From an uncultured Pseudomonadota bacterium (GTDB taxonomy: Bacteria > Pseudomonadota > Gammaproteobacteria > Steroidobacterales > Steroidobacteraceae), in assembly GCA_903868595.1 (NCBI GenBank), contig CAIPVV010000021.1:1-64000 (forward strand): DNA of 64,000 nt. Direction: 5' to 3'. Position 1 is the stretch's first letter; every line of letters begins with the position of its first letter. The notes under the pieces are model-generated. The model was not told the DNA's origin and did not search any database. It worked only from the letters and a program-made list of their open reading frames with translations. The position numbers and the translations under genes were made by a program. Shown here piece by piece: positions 52,576-60,888 of this stretch.

Positions 52576-54285
52576 CTACGACGTCTGGCGGGCGATCCGG
52601 GCCCGAGCATCCGCGACGGCTTCTGCCACGCTCTCCCGGTAGCTCACGCCCGGCTCACGCAGCCCGTGGGTCAGCAGTTCGCGCCGCACCGCGATCCCCG
52701 CCCCGGTGATGTACACGGCAGCGCCGTGGCGCTTGGCCCTGCGCAGGAACCCCTCGATGGTGATCGCCGCCGTGGAGTCGATGATGGAGACGGCCGAGAA
52801 GTCGATGATGTGCGCCTTGGGCTGCGCAGCGATTCGATCCAGCGCCGCGCCCACGCTGGCCGCAGCGCCGAAGAAGAACGCGCCGGAGATCCGGTACACC
52901 ACGATGTCGCGGTCCAGCGGACCGCCCGCGTATCCGCCCTGCTCGTGATCACCCACGGAGTCGGGCAGGTCCAGCTGCTGCGCCGGGAGCGCTCCCTGCA
53001 CCTGCACCGCCTGGGACATGCGATGCACGAACAGCAACGCGCTCAGAGCAAAGCCCACCAGGATGCCCTGCATCAGGTCGTGGAAGATCGTGAGCCCGAA
53101 GGTCGTGACCAAGACCACGGCGTCGCCACGCGAGCCGCGCAGCAGCGTGCCAATCGCGTTCTTCTCCGCCATGTTCCAGGCCACCGTCGCCAGCACCCCT
53201 GCCAGCGCAGCCAGCGGAATGTAGGAGGCCAGCGGCGCCGCGAGCAGCATGAACAGCAAGAGCGACAACGAGTGGAGCATGCCGGCGATCGGGCCGTGCG
53301 CACCGGCACGCACGTTGGTCGCGGTGCGGGCGATAGCGCCCGTCACGCAGAAGCCACCGAACAGCGAGGAGGCGATGTTGGCTGCGCCCTGCGCCACCAG
53401 CTCGCAATTAGAGCGGTGGCGACGCCCGGTCATGCTGTCGGCGACCACCGCGGACAGCAGGCTCTCGATGGAGCCGAGCAGGGCGAAGGACAAGGCCACG
53501 GGAGCCAGCGTCATGATGCGCTGCCAGCTGAGGTCCGGCAGGCGCGGCATCGGCAGGCCGCGTGGAATGCCGCCAAAGCGCGTGCCGATCGTCTCCACCG
53601 GCAGCTTCAGGAGCGCGACGGCCGAGGCGGCCACCACCACGGCGATCAGCAGGTTCGGCCACAGCGGCCGATAGCGGCGCACCATCAGGATGATCACCAC
53701 GCTCGTGCAGGCGACTGCGGCGGCCTGCAGGCTGAACGTCGGCAGGGCCGCCGCGATGGCTTCCAGCTTCGGCACGAAGGCACCCGGCTCCGGCGCCTGC
53801 AGCGTCAGCCCCATGAGGTCCTTCAGCTGGCTCGCGAAGATGATCGAGGCGATGCCGGCGGTAAAGCCCACGGTTACCGGATAGGGGATGTACTTGATGA
53901 AGGTGCCTAGGCGCAGGTAGCCCGCCGCCATCAGGATCACCCCCGACATCAGCGTCGCCAGCACCAGGCCGTCCACGCCCTGCGTGGCCACCGTACCGGC
54001 GACGAGCACGATGAAGGCGCCGGCCGGCCCGCCGATCTGGAATCGTGTGCCGCCCAGGAGCGAGATGAGCAAACCGCCCACGATCGCGGTGTAGAGGCCG
54101 CGGTCTGGCGTCACGCCGGAGGCGATTGCGATCGCCATCGACAGCGGCAGGGCCACGATCGCCACCGTGATGCCGGCCACGGCATCGGCGCGCAGCGCAC
54201 GAAGCCCGTAGCCCTCTTTCAGGACCGTGATGAACTTGGGCGTGAACAGTTCTGCGAAGGTCGGCGCCGGCTGCTGCGATGTCAT
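52576..54285 (-). CDS. SulP family inorganic anion transporter with STAS domain
   Basis: A 569-residue protein: about 12-14 membrane segments (residues about 25-430) with the SulP signatures DAVAGITVAIVALPLSMAIA, YTAIVGGLLISLLGG and GGFCVTGAIARTATNVRAGA, then a cytoplasmic STAS domain (about 445-560, IDFSAVSIIDSTAAITIEGF). SulP transporters move sulfate, bicarbonate or dicarboxylates; the substrate is not readable. It is translationally coupled (ATGA overlap) to an upstream XRE-type regulator. Confidence 0.94.
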   Translation of the reverse strand: MTSQQPAPTFAELFTPKFITVLKEGYGLRALRADAVAGITVAIVALPLSMAIAIASGVTPDRGLYTAIVGGLLISLLGGTRFQIGGPAGAFIVLVAGTVATQGVDGLVLATLMSGVILMAAGYLRLGTFIKYIPYPVTVGFTAGIASIIFASQLKDLMGLTLQAPEPGAFVPKLEAIAAALPTFSLQAAAVACTSVVIILMVRRYRPLWPNLLIAVVVAASAVALLKLPVETIGTRFGGIPRGLPMPRLPDLSWQRIMTLAPVALSFALLGSIESLLSAVVADSMTGRRHRSNCELVAQGAANIASSLFGGFCVTGAIARTATNVRAGAHGPIAGMLHSLSLLLFMLLAAPLASYIPLAALAGVLATVAWNMAEKNAIGTLLRGSRGDAVVLVTTFGLTIFHDLMQGILVGFALSALLFVHRMSQAVQVQGALPAQQLDLPDSVGDHEQGGYAGGPLDRDIVVYRISGAFFFGAAASVGAALDRIAAQPKAHIIDFSAVSIIDSTAAITIEGFLRRAKRHGAAVYITGAGIAVRRELLTHGLREPGVSYRESVAEAVADARARIARQTS

Positions 54286-54539
54286 AGCGCCACAGTGGCC
54301 CTGAAGCGCACTCCGCGCCCGTTGCCACTGGTGACGGCGTTATCGGCGATGAGCTCGATGCCGGCGCCTTCCAGCGCGGCAATCACCTTCATCAGCGAGT
54401 CGACCACGCCACGCACCATGCCGGGGCTGGCTTCCATGCGCTGAATGGTCGGCAGGGAGACACCGGCCATCTCTGCCAGCCGGCGCTGGTCGATATCCAG
54501 CAAGGCGCGGGCGGCGCGCATCTGGGCTGCGGTAATCAC
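54282..54539 (-). CDS. XRE-type helix-turn-helix regulator
   Basis: An 85-residue Cro/C1-type DNA-binding protein; the helix-turn-helix is QRRLAEMAGVSLPTIQRME. The start is GTG 54539, supported by AGGAG eight bases upstream; the result, ITAAQMRAARALL, is the usual opening of this small family. Its stop overlaps the SulP start (ATGA), so it probably regulates its own operon. Confidence 0.88.
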   Translation of the reverse strand: MITAAQMRAARALLDIDQRRLAEMAGVSLPTIQRMEASPGMVRGVVDSLMKVIAALEGAGIELIADNAVTSGNGRGVRFRATVAL

Positions 54540-55374
54540 ACGGAACACTCCTGGCGTCGAGGGTCAAAGATAGCCTTCGCATCACGCCTCATGTAATACG
54601 CATCAATACTGGTGCCAGAAAATCCAAGGGGTTGGCGGAAGCCCAGGCGCTGCTCGACCGGGCAATCCAGGGCCGCGCCGCCGCGGAGAGGGCGCCAGAT
54701 AGACGCTGCGCTCGTGGGGCTACCCGCGTAGGGGCGACGAGGGCGACGTCGGCCACGCAGACGCCGCCAGCGAGCAGGCGGGCGTGGCTGGCCAGAGCCC
54801 CCTCCAAGCAGTGCCAGGGCGGCCTGCCCGCGCTCCCGCAACTGCGGGTCCAGCGATGAGCGCGGCGGGGGCAGGCCGCTGCGCTGCAAGCGCCCCGCCG
54901 CGATCGTGGGCTGGTGGCTGCACTGCGCCCAGAGGAGCCGCCCGAAGCGCCTGGGCCCGCTCGCAGAGTAAGCCGAGGCAGTCTGCGCTCCCTTTGCACC
55001 TCAGCCCGTTGCCCAACCGCGAGTCGCCGGGGATCCGCAGGGGCTGCACCAGGACTCCCTGCGGTGCTTCCGACGGCGATGCACCGTTTTGGAACTCATT
55101 GAATTGGGAGTCATCCGAACGCTTTCTAATGGTGCAAAATGGGTTTGGGCAGCCTTGCGAGACGGTCGAGAGGCCCTAAAGAGCCCACACTGAATCGGGG
55201 CTGGCGAATTAAACGGCCGCGAGCGCGCCTCACGATGGTGCATTGATACGCTGCGGCGCCTCGAAATCCCCATCGCATCGCCCTATTTCTGATCAAAATC
55301 AGCAGCTTGAGGAGGATGCACAAACGGGCGGCTCGGGCATAATTAATTGGTTTTGCTAAACATTGGGGTCACTA
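54540..55374. other. long intergenic region upstream of amtB
   Basis: About 835 bp. Open frames on the leftward strand are Ala/Gly/Arg-rich and mutually shadowing, and I support no gene. GCAGGG at 55036-55041 can pair with CCCTGC about 14 bases later, giving a moderate hairpin. The last 300 bp are less GC-rich and hold probable regulatory sequence for amtB: an FNR-like palindrome, a CATAAT -10-like hexamer at 55338-55343, and scattered GCACC/GGTGC half-sites (for example 55081-55085 and 55131-55135) of the NtrC type. No sigma-54 promoter was found. Confidence 0.5.
55289..55302. promoter_or_regulatory. FNR/Anr-like palindrome upstream of amtB
   Basis: CTGATCAAAATCAG contains TGAT-N4-ATCA, the core of the FNR/Anr/Dnr site (TTGAT-N4-ATCAA), with both outermost bases mismatched. 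It lies 73 bp before the amtB ATG. The distance to the best -10-like hexamer does not fit a standard FNR promoter. Confidence 0.35.
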
Positions 55375-56676
55375 ATGTCTGCCTCCGTTGCGATGCGCCG
55401 CGGCGCCTTTCTGTTGCTGTCACTTACCGCCCTGCCAGCCTTTGCCCAGTCCCCGCCGGTGAGCGCCGCCGATACCGCCTGGATGATCACGGCCACCGCC
55501 CTGGTGCTGCTGATGACCCTGCCCGGCCTTGCGCTGTTCTACGGCGGACTGGTGCGCGGCAAGAACGCGCTGTCGATCCTGATCCAATGCTTTGCCATCA
55601 CCTGCGTGGCCTCGCTGCTGTGGCTGCTCGTCGGCTACGGCCTCGCGTTTCGCGACGGCGGCAGCCTGCAGGGATTCATCGGCGGGCTGGATAGGCTGTT
55701 CCTGACGGGCCTGAACGCCAGCAGCGTCGTCGGCACGCTGCCGGAGCCGGTGTTCTTCATGTTCCAGCTGACCTTCGCGGTAATCACGCCCGCACTGGTG
55801 ATCGGCGGCTACGCGGAGCGTATTCGCTTCAGCGTGGTGCTGTGGTTCAGCGCGCTGTGGCTGCTGCTGGTGTACGTGCCGGTCGCCCACTGGATCTGGG
55901 GTGGCGGCTGGCTTGCCAAGCTGGGCGTCATGGACTTTGCAGGCGGTATCGTCGTGCACGTGAACGCCGGTGTCGCGGCGCTGGTATGCGCGCTGGTGAT
56001 CGGCAACCGCCGCGGCTTCCCGCACGTGCCGATGCCGCCGCACAACCTGCCGCTGGTGGCCACGGGCGCCGGCATGCTGTGGGTCGGCTGGTTCGGCTTC
56101 AACGGCGGCAGCGCGCTGGGCGCCAACGGCACGGCCGGCATGGCGATCCTGGCCACCCACATGGGCGCCTGCGCCGGCGCGCTGGCCTGGATGCTCATCG
56201 AGTGGTGGCACTACAAGAAGCCCAGCGTGCTGGGTGTCGTCACCGGCGTGGTGGCGGGCCTGGGCACGATCACGCCGGCCTCTGGCTTCGTAGGGCCGCT
56301 GGGCGCCGTGGCCATCGGCTTCATCGCCGGCACCGTGTGCTTCTTCGCCACCCAGATCATCAAGCGCGTTCTGCATATCGATGACTCCCTGGACGTCTCC
56401 CCGGTGCATGGCGTGGGCGGCGTCATCGGCTCGCTGCTCACCGCGGTGTTTGCCGCCACGGCGCTCGGCGGTGTGGGCTACAGCGTGCAGACGGGCATGG
56501 GGGCGCAGCTGGCCGTGCAGGCGCTGGGCATCGCTGCCACCGCGCTGTGGTGCGGCCTGATCACCTGGGTGCTGCTGAAGGTCCTCGATGCGACACTGGG
56601 ACTGCGCGTCTCGGAAGAGCAGGAGTCGGAGGGCCTGGATCTGGCCCAGCACGGCGAGCGGGGCTACAGCCCCTGA
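55375..56676 (+). CDS. amtB: ammonium transporter
   Basis: A 433-residue Amt protein with a cleavable signal peptide (cleavage near ALPAFA-QSP) and 11 membrane helices. Key features: FYGGLVRGKN, PALVIGGYAERIRF, VAHWIWGGGW and DFAGGIVVHVNAG with the twin-His pore region, later GWFGFNGGSALGAN and SPVHGVGGVIGSLLTA. It imports ammonia/ammonium and is normally blocked by GlnK. It is not next to glnK here. ATG 55375 gives the signal peptide; GGGG precedes it by seven bases. Confidence 0.95.
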   Translation: MSASVAMRRGAFLLLSLTALPAFAQSPPVSAADTAWMITATALVLLMTLPGLALFYGGLVRGKNALSILIQCFAITCVASLLWLLVGYGLAFRDGGSLQGFIGGLDRLFLTGLNASSVVGTLPEPVFFMFQLTFAVITPALVIGGYAERIRFSVVLWFSALWLLLVYVPVAHWIWGGGWLAKLGVMDFAGGIVVHVNAGVAALVCALVIGNRRGFPHVPMPPHNLPLVATGAGMLWVGWFGFNGGSALGANGTAGMAILATHMGACAGALAWMLIEWWHYKKPSVLGVVTGVVAGLGTITPASGFVGPLGAVAIGFIAGTVCFFATQIIKRVLHIDDSLDVSPVHGVGGVIGSLLTAVFAATALGGVGYSVQTGMGAQLAVQALGIAATALWCGLITWVLLKVLDATLGLRVSEEQESEGLDLAQHGERGYSP

Positions 56677-56725
56677 GCTGAGTTCACCGCGGGTCCCGCG
56701 GCGGGTGGCACGGCCGCCCGTCCGG

Positions 56726-56756
56726 CGCGGGCAGGGGCGCGGCGCCCTTGCCCGCG
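56726..56756. terminator. GC-rich hairpin between convergent amtB and ntrX
   Basis: CGCGGGCAGGGGCGC pairs with GCGCCCTTGCCCGCG through one mismatch and an almost absent loop, forming a long stem in the gap between converging genes. No T-run follows, so it is a probable rather than certain bidirectional terminator. Confidence 0.5.
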
Positions 56757-56761
56757 AGGAC

Positions 56762-58129
56762 TTAGTCTTCCGTCGTGTGGCGGAAGTCCACGCCCAGCGA
56801 GCGCAGCTTGCGGTAGAGATGCGTGCGCTCCATGCCCACGCGCTTGGCCAGCTGGCCGACTTTGCCGTTGCACAGCGAGAGCTGCTGCTGCAGGTAGGCA
56901 CGCTCGAACTGCTCGCGTGCCTCGCGCAGCGGCAGGGCCAGCAGGTCCTGCTTGACCAGCGGCTCATCCGCTGGCGTATGCGCCGCCAGCTCCCGCTCGA
57001 TCTCCTCCAGCTTGATCTCCTCCGGGCCACCCTTGATGAGCATGCGGCGCACCAGGCTGCGCAGCTCCCGGACGTTGTCCGGCCAGGGGTAGTTGCGCAG
57101 GCGATTCTGGGCCGCGACGCTGAAACGCCGGAATGGCAGGTCCTCGCCATCGACCAGCCGGTCCACGAAGTAGCGCAGCAACTCCGGCACGTCCTCGGCG
57201 TAGTCGCGCAGAGGCGGCACGCGTACCACCAGCGTGTTGAAGTGCGCCAGCAGGTCGCGGCGCACGCCGTTGTCGGTGCCGGCGCGCGTCTCAACGCCCG
57301 GCTGCGCGGCGGAGATCAGGCGGGCGCCGAGCGGCAGCACCTGCTCGCCACCGACGCGGCGGTAGGTGCCGGTCTCCACCACGCCCAGCAGCATGCGCTG
57401 CACGCGCGGGGAGAGGTCCTCCACGTCATTGATGAACAGCGTGCCGCCCACCGCCTGCTCCAGCAGGCCCGGGCGCACGCTACCGGCGCTCTCCACGCCC
57501 AGCAGCGTCGCCTCGGCATCCCCGTCGGGAATGGCGCTGGCGACCAGGCTGATGAAGGGCTTGCTGGCGCGCGAGCTGGATTCGTGCACGAAGCGCGCGA
57601 GCGCCTCGCGCCCGCTACCCGGCTCGCCGATGAGCAGCAGCGCCGAGGCATGCGGGGCGATGCGCGTAAGCTCCGCCCGCAGCTGCTGGGTGAGCTTGCT
57701 CTTGCCGACGGTGGCCAGCAGCGGCGCTCCGCCCGCCTTGGTCGCCAGGCGCTTGCGCTTGCCCGCATCCAGTGCGCGCTCCACGGTGCGCAGCAGCTTG
57801 GCCAGGGAGAGCGGTTTCTCCACGAAGTCAAAGGCCCCCAGCCGGGTCGCCTCCACCGCCGTCTCCACGGTGCCATGCCCGGACATCATCACGACCGGGC
57901 AATCATCGGTGGACACGGCCGACCACTCGCGCAGCAAGGTTATGCCGTCGGTATCGGGCATCCAGATATCAAGGAGCACGAGGTCATGCAGCGCGCGGGC
58001 GCGGGAGGCGCGGGCCTGACTTGCGTCGGCCGCCACGTCCACTTCATAGCCCTCCTCGGACAGGATCTCCTTGAGCAAGGTGCGGATGTCCGCTTCATCA
58101 TCAACGACAAGTATCTTGCCTGCACTCAT
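56762..58129 (-). CDS. ntrX: NtrX-type response regulator with degenerate AAA+ domain
   Basis: A 455-residue regulator paired with NtrY. Receiver domain residues 1-120: Asp10/Asp11, phospho-acceptor Asp54 in LVLLDIWMPD and Lys105 in FVEKPL. The AAA+ domain (about 140-380) is degenerate: Walker A reads GEPGSGRE (168-175) with Arg174 in place of the Lys, Walker B reads GGTLFINDVEDL, and the GAFTGA loop that contacts sigma-54 is missing between LLGVES and GGTLF. The C-terminal Fis-type helix-turn-helix (KRVGMERTHLYRKLRSLG) is intact. It is therefore more likely a sigma-70-type regulator than a sigma-54 activator. Its start overlaps the ntrY stop by 4 bp. Confidence 0.93.
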   Translation of the reverse strand: MSAGKILVVDDEADIRTLLKEILSEEGYEVDVAADASQARASRARALHDLVLLDIWMPDTDGITLLREWSAVSTDDCPVVMMSGHGTVETAVEATRLGAFDFVEKPLSLAKLLRTVERALDAGKRKRLATKAGGAPLLATVGKSKLTQQLRAELTRIAPHASALLLIGEPGSGREALARFVHESSSRASKPFISLVASAIPDGDAEATLLGVESAGSVRPGLLEQAVGGTLFINDVEDLSPRVQRMLLGVVETGTYRRVGGEQVLPLGARLISAAQPGVETRAGTDNGVRRDLLAHFNTLVVRVPPLRDYAEDVPELLRYFVDRLVDGEDLPFRRFSVAAQNRLRNYPWPDNVRELRSLVRRMLIKGGPEEIKLEEIERELAAHTPADEPLVKQDLLALPLREAREQFERAYLQQQLSLCNGKVGQLAKRVGMERTHLYRKLRSLGVDFRHTTED

Positions 58130-60363
58130 GCAATCACCCTCTGGTGCTGCGCCGAGACCTCGTTCGCAGCCACCGGCAATACGACGCGCAAGCGCGCACC
58201 CCCCTCAGGTCTGTTGTCGGCTTCTATGCGGCCACCGTGTTCTTCGATGATTTTTTTCACGATGGCCAGACCCAGACCCGTCCCTTTCTGCTTGCTCGTC
58301 ACGTAGGGATCGAAGACCCGCGCGAGCATTTCTTTTTGAAAGCCATGTCCGTTGTCGGTGACGGTAATGACTGCGCTGCCCCCCTCGGTCGCATCCAGTC
58401 GCCGTGTCGTCACCTCTACCCACCCGCCCGGCGTCTCCCCAACCGCCTCCAACCCATTGGTGATGAGGTTGTTGAGAACCTGCCGGAGACGACCCCGGTC
58501 AGCCCGGATGCTCCCCAGCTCCGGGTCGACCTGCACGCGGATATCCACCGCGCCGTCCTGCGCACGATACAACTCCGCAACCTCCGTGACGAGGTTGTTG
58601 AGATCGAAGTCCAGCAACTTGATCTCGGGGGCCCGGGCGTACTCGCTGAAGGCATTGACCATCGCCTTCATGGTCTCCACCTGCTGGACGATGGTGCGGG
58701 TGGAGCGCTCCAGCAGTTCCGCGTCCTCCGGGACCGGCAGGTTCCCCAGCAGGCGGCGGCGCAGGCGCTCGGCGGAGAGCTGGATCGGGGTGAGCGGGTT
58801 CTTGATCTCGTGCGCCAGGCGCCGCGCGACCTCGCCCCATGCCGCCTCGCGCTGGGCCTGCAGCAGGGTGGTGATGTCGTCGAAGACGATGACGTAGCCG
58901 GGCTCGCCGGCGGCCGCGTCCAGGGGTGAGCAAGCGCAGCGCAGCACGCGGTCCGGCGGCAACTCCACCTGCTCCCGCCACTCCTCCTGATGGGCGCCCA
59001 GGCGCACCGAGACCTCGTAGACGAAGCGGCCCAGGCGCTCGTTGTCCTCCGTGGTGAGCTCGGAGAGGCTGCGGCCGATATCGGCCGTGAGGTCCACGCC
59101 CAGGATGGAGCCGGCGGCCTCGTTGACGATCCGCAGCCGCAGCAGGGGGTCCACCACCAGCACGCCGGTGGACAGGCGCGCCAAGATCACGGCCAGGCGC
59201 TCACGCTCCTGCTCGACGATCTCGCGGCTGCGCGTGGCCTCCTCGCTAGCGCGCTTGAGGCGCTTGGTCATGTCGTTGAAGGAGTGCACCAGGAAGCCCA
59301 TCTCATCCCGCGAAGGCAGCGGCAGACGCATGGCGAAGTCGCCCTTGCCGACCGCCCGCGTGCCCTCGATCAGGTCCTGCACGGGCCGCGTGAGGCGCTG
59401 CGCCGAGAAGATCGCCAGGTAGATCGCCACCAGCATCGCCAGCAGCAGCACCAGGGTGAGCGTCACGCGGAAACTGTTTTTCAGGGGCTCCCGCAGCACC
59501 GCGAGCTCGCCGTACTGCGAATACGTGTGCTGCACGGCCTCCGACAACGCCGCCAGCTGCTGTGGCACGCCGTAGAGGGCGAGAACGAAATGTGCGCTCA
59601 CGGACTGGCCGGAGCTGGGAATGGGCGCGGCGGTACTGATCACATAGCCGCCGTCGGCCCGTGGCTCCAGGCTCACGTACGGCCGGTTCTCGCTGATCTG
59701 CAGCAGCATCTCGGTCGGCGGGCGGGCATGCAGCGCGTCCTCCGAGCCCTCGCTGCTGGAGGCCAGCAGCTCCCCGTTGCGGCCGAAGATGATCATCTCC
59801 AGCGCACCCGTGCGCCGCCGCTCCGCATCCAGCGTCGCCAGCAGCTGGCTGCTGCCGGTGTAGGTGAGCTGCCGCGCGAACTCCTCCGTACGCCGTCCCT
59901 GCTCGCGCATGCGCAGGTCCAGCGAGGCGCGCGAGAGCACCAGCGCATCGCCCAGGCCCTGCTTGACCTCCACGCGGAACCAGCTGTCGATGCCGCGGTT
60001 CAGGAAGTCCAGGGAGAACAGGTAGACCACCAGCAGCGGCGCGATCACCAGCGAGCCGAACACCAGCACCGTGCGGGCCGTGAGCCGCGAGCCGGGGACG
60101 TGGTTGCGGTAGTCGCGCACCAGCTGCCAGATCTTGCGCGCGAGTACGATGGCAAAGAACACCACTGCGCAGACGTTCAGCACCAGGATCCATGGCTGCC
60201 ACCGGCTGAACTGCGTGGAGTTCTCCACGCTGCGCGCGAGCAGCAGCAGCGCAGCCAGCCCCAGCAGCGACCCCAGCGCCACCAGGCCGTAGCTGCCGTA
60301 GCGTTTTAGCGGGGCAGCGACCACGTGTACCACGCGCTGGAGCGCTGCCAGCTGTCGGACCAC
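58126..60363 (-). CDS. ntrY: NtrY-type sensor histidine kinase
   Basis: About 745 residues. Membrane segments near residues 25-45, 60-80 and 95-118 precede a periplasmic region; another follows near 290-312. Then come HAMP (about 313-365), PAS (about 380-490), the HisKA box VARRLAHEIKNPLTPIQL with the phosphorylated His, and a HATPase domain (DNGHGFQKEMLARVFDPY, GTGLGLAIVKKI). This is the NtrY order. The GTG at 60363 overlaps the DUF4390 gene by 58 bp; GTG 60333 and GTG 60324 are equally possible starts, and none has a clear ribosome binding site. It forms a two-component pair with ntrX. Confidence 0.93.
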   Translation of the reverse strand: MVRQLAALQRVVHVVAAPLKRYGSYGLVALGSLLGLAALLLLARSVENSTQFSRWQPWILVLNVCAVVFFAIVLARKIWQLVRDYRNHVPGSRLTARTVLVFGSLVIAPLLVVYLFSLDFLNRGIDSWFRVEVKQGLGDALVLSRASLDLRMREQGRRTEEFARQLTYTGSSQLLATLDAERRRTGALEMIIFGRNGELLASSSEGSEDALHARPPTEMLLQISENRPYVSLEPRADGGYVISTAAPIPSSGQSVSAHFVLALYGVPQQLAALSEAVQHTYSQYGELAVLREPLKNSFRVTLTLVLLLAMLVAIYLAIFSAQRLTRPVQDLIEGTRAVGKGDFAMRLPLPSRDEMGFLVHSFNDMTKRLKRASEEATRSREIVEQERERLAVILARLSTGVLVVDPLLRLRIVNEAAGSILGVDLTADIGRSLSELTTEDNERLGRFVYEVSVRLGAHQEEWREQVELPPDRVLRCACSPLDAAAGEPGYVIVFDDITTLLQAQREAAWGEVARRLAHEIKNPLTPIQLSAERLRRRLLGNLPVPEDAELLERSTRTIVQQVETMKAMVNAFSEYARAPEIKLLDFDLNNLVTEVAELYRAQDGAVDIRVQVDPELGSIRADRGRLRQVLNNLITNGLEAVGETPGGWVEVTTRRLDATEGGSAVITVTDNGHGFQKEMLARVFDPYVTSKQKGTGLGLAIVKKIIEEHGGRIEADNRPEGGARLRVVLPVAANEVSAQHQRVIA

Positions 60364-60878
60364 CAGATGAGGGAACGCAGGGCACTGGAGAGGTTGCCGC
60401 GCCGCACGCTTGCCCGCACGCCCACCTGGTAGTTGGCGTTGGGCTCCAGCTGCGGCTCCACGACGATGGGCCAGTTGTCGACGCTGCCCACCGCCTGCAG
60501 TGCCTGATCGAGTGTCGCGTAGCTGCCCTGCTCGCCGCTCCGCTCGCGCACGACGTAGCGCTCGGTGACCTCGTGCCAGGAGAGTTCGCGGTGCAGGGAG
60601 ATGCTGACGATCGTGGCGTCGGTCCAGTAGCGGCGCTGCTTGTGCACCGTCGCTTCGAAGTCGAAGTTCAGGGTGACGCCATCCTTGAGCGCGCCGCGGA
60701 TCTCATCGTTGAGCGGATAGGCGACGCGGGCATTGAGCTGGTAGACGCCGTTGTCGACCGTGACATAGGCGGAGCGGACCTCCAGGGTGCCATCCAGCGC
60801 GTCCGCCCACGCCGGCGGCAGCGCCGCGCAGCACAGCAGCAAGGCGAGCAGCAGGCGCTGCCAGGCGCCCAGCGCCAT
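60306..60878 (-). CDS. DUF4390 domain-containing secreted protein
   Basis: A 190-residue protein with a signal peptide (cleavage near AWA) and a beta-rich DUF4390 domain, including VRSAYVTVDNGVYQLNARV, FDFEATVHKQRRYW and SDSWQRSSAWYTWSLP. DUF4390 genes usually sit between rsmB and ntrY in Gammaproteobacteria, exactly as here; the function is unknown. ATG 60878 follows GGGGAGGG, which fixes the start against an in-frame ATG at 60899. Confidence 0.9.
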   Translation of the reverse strand: MALGAWQRLLLALLLCCAALPPAWADALDGTLEVRSAYVTVDNGVYQLNARVAYPLNDEIRGALKDGVTLNFDFEATVHKQRRYWTDATIVSISLHRELSWHEVTERYVVRERSGEQGSYATLDQALQAVGSVDNWPIVVEPQLEPNANYQVGVRASVRRGNLSSALRSLIWWSDSWQRSSAWYTWSLPR

Positions 60879-60888
60879 GTCCCTCCCC

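Noticed and set aside
55290-55374. A sigma-54 promoter for amtB
   Set aside because: I looked for GG-N10-GC in the last 85 bp before the ATG and found none.
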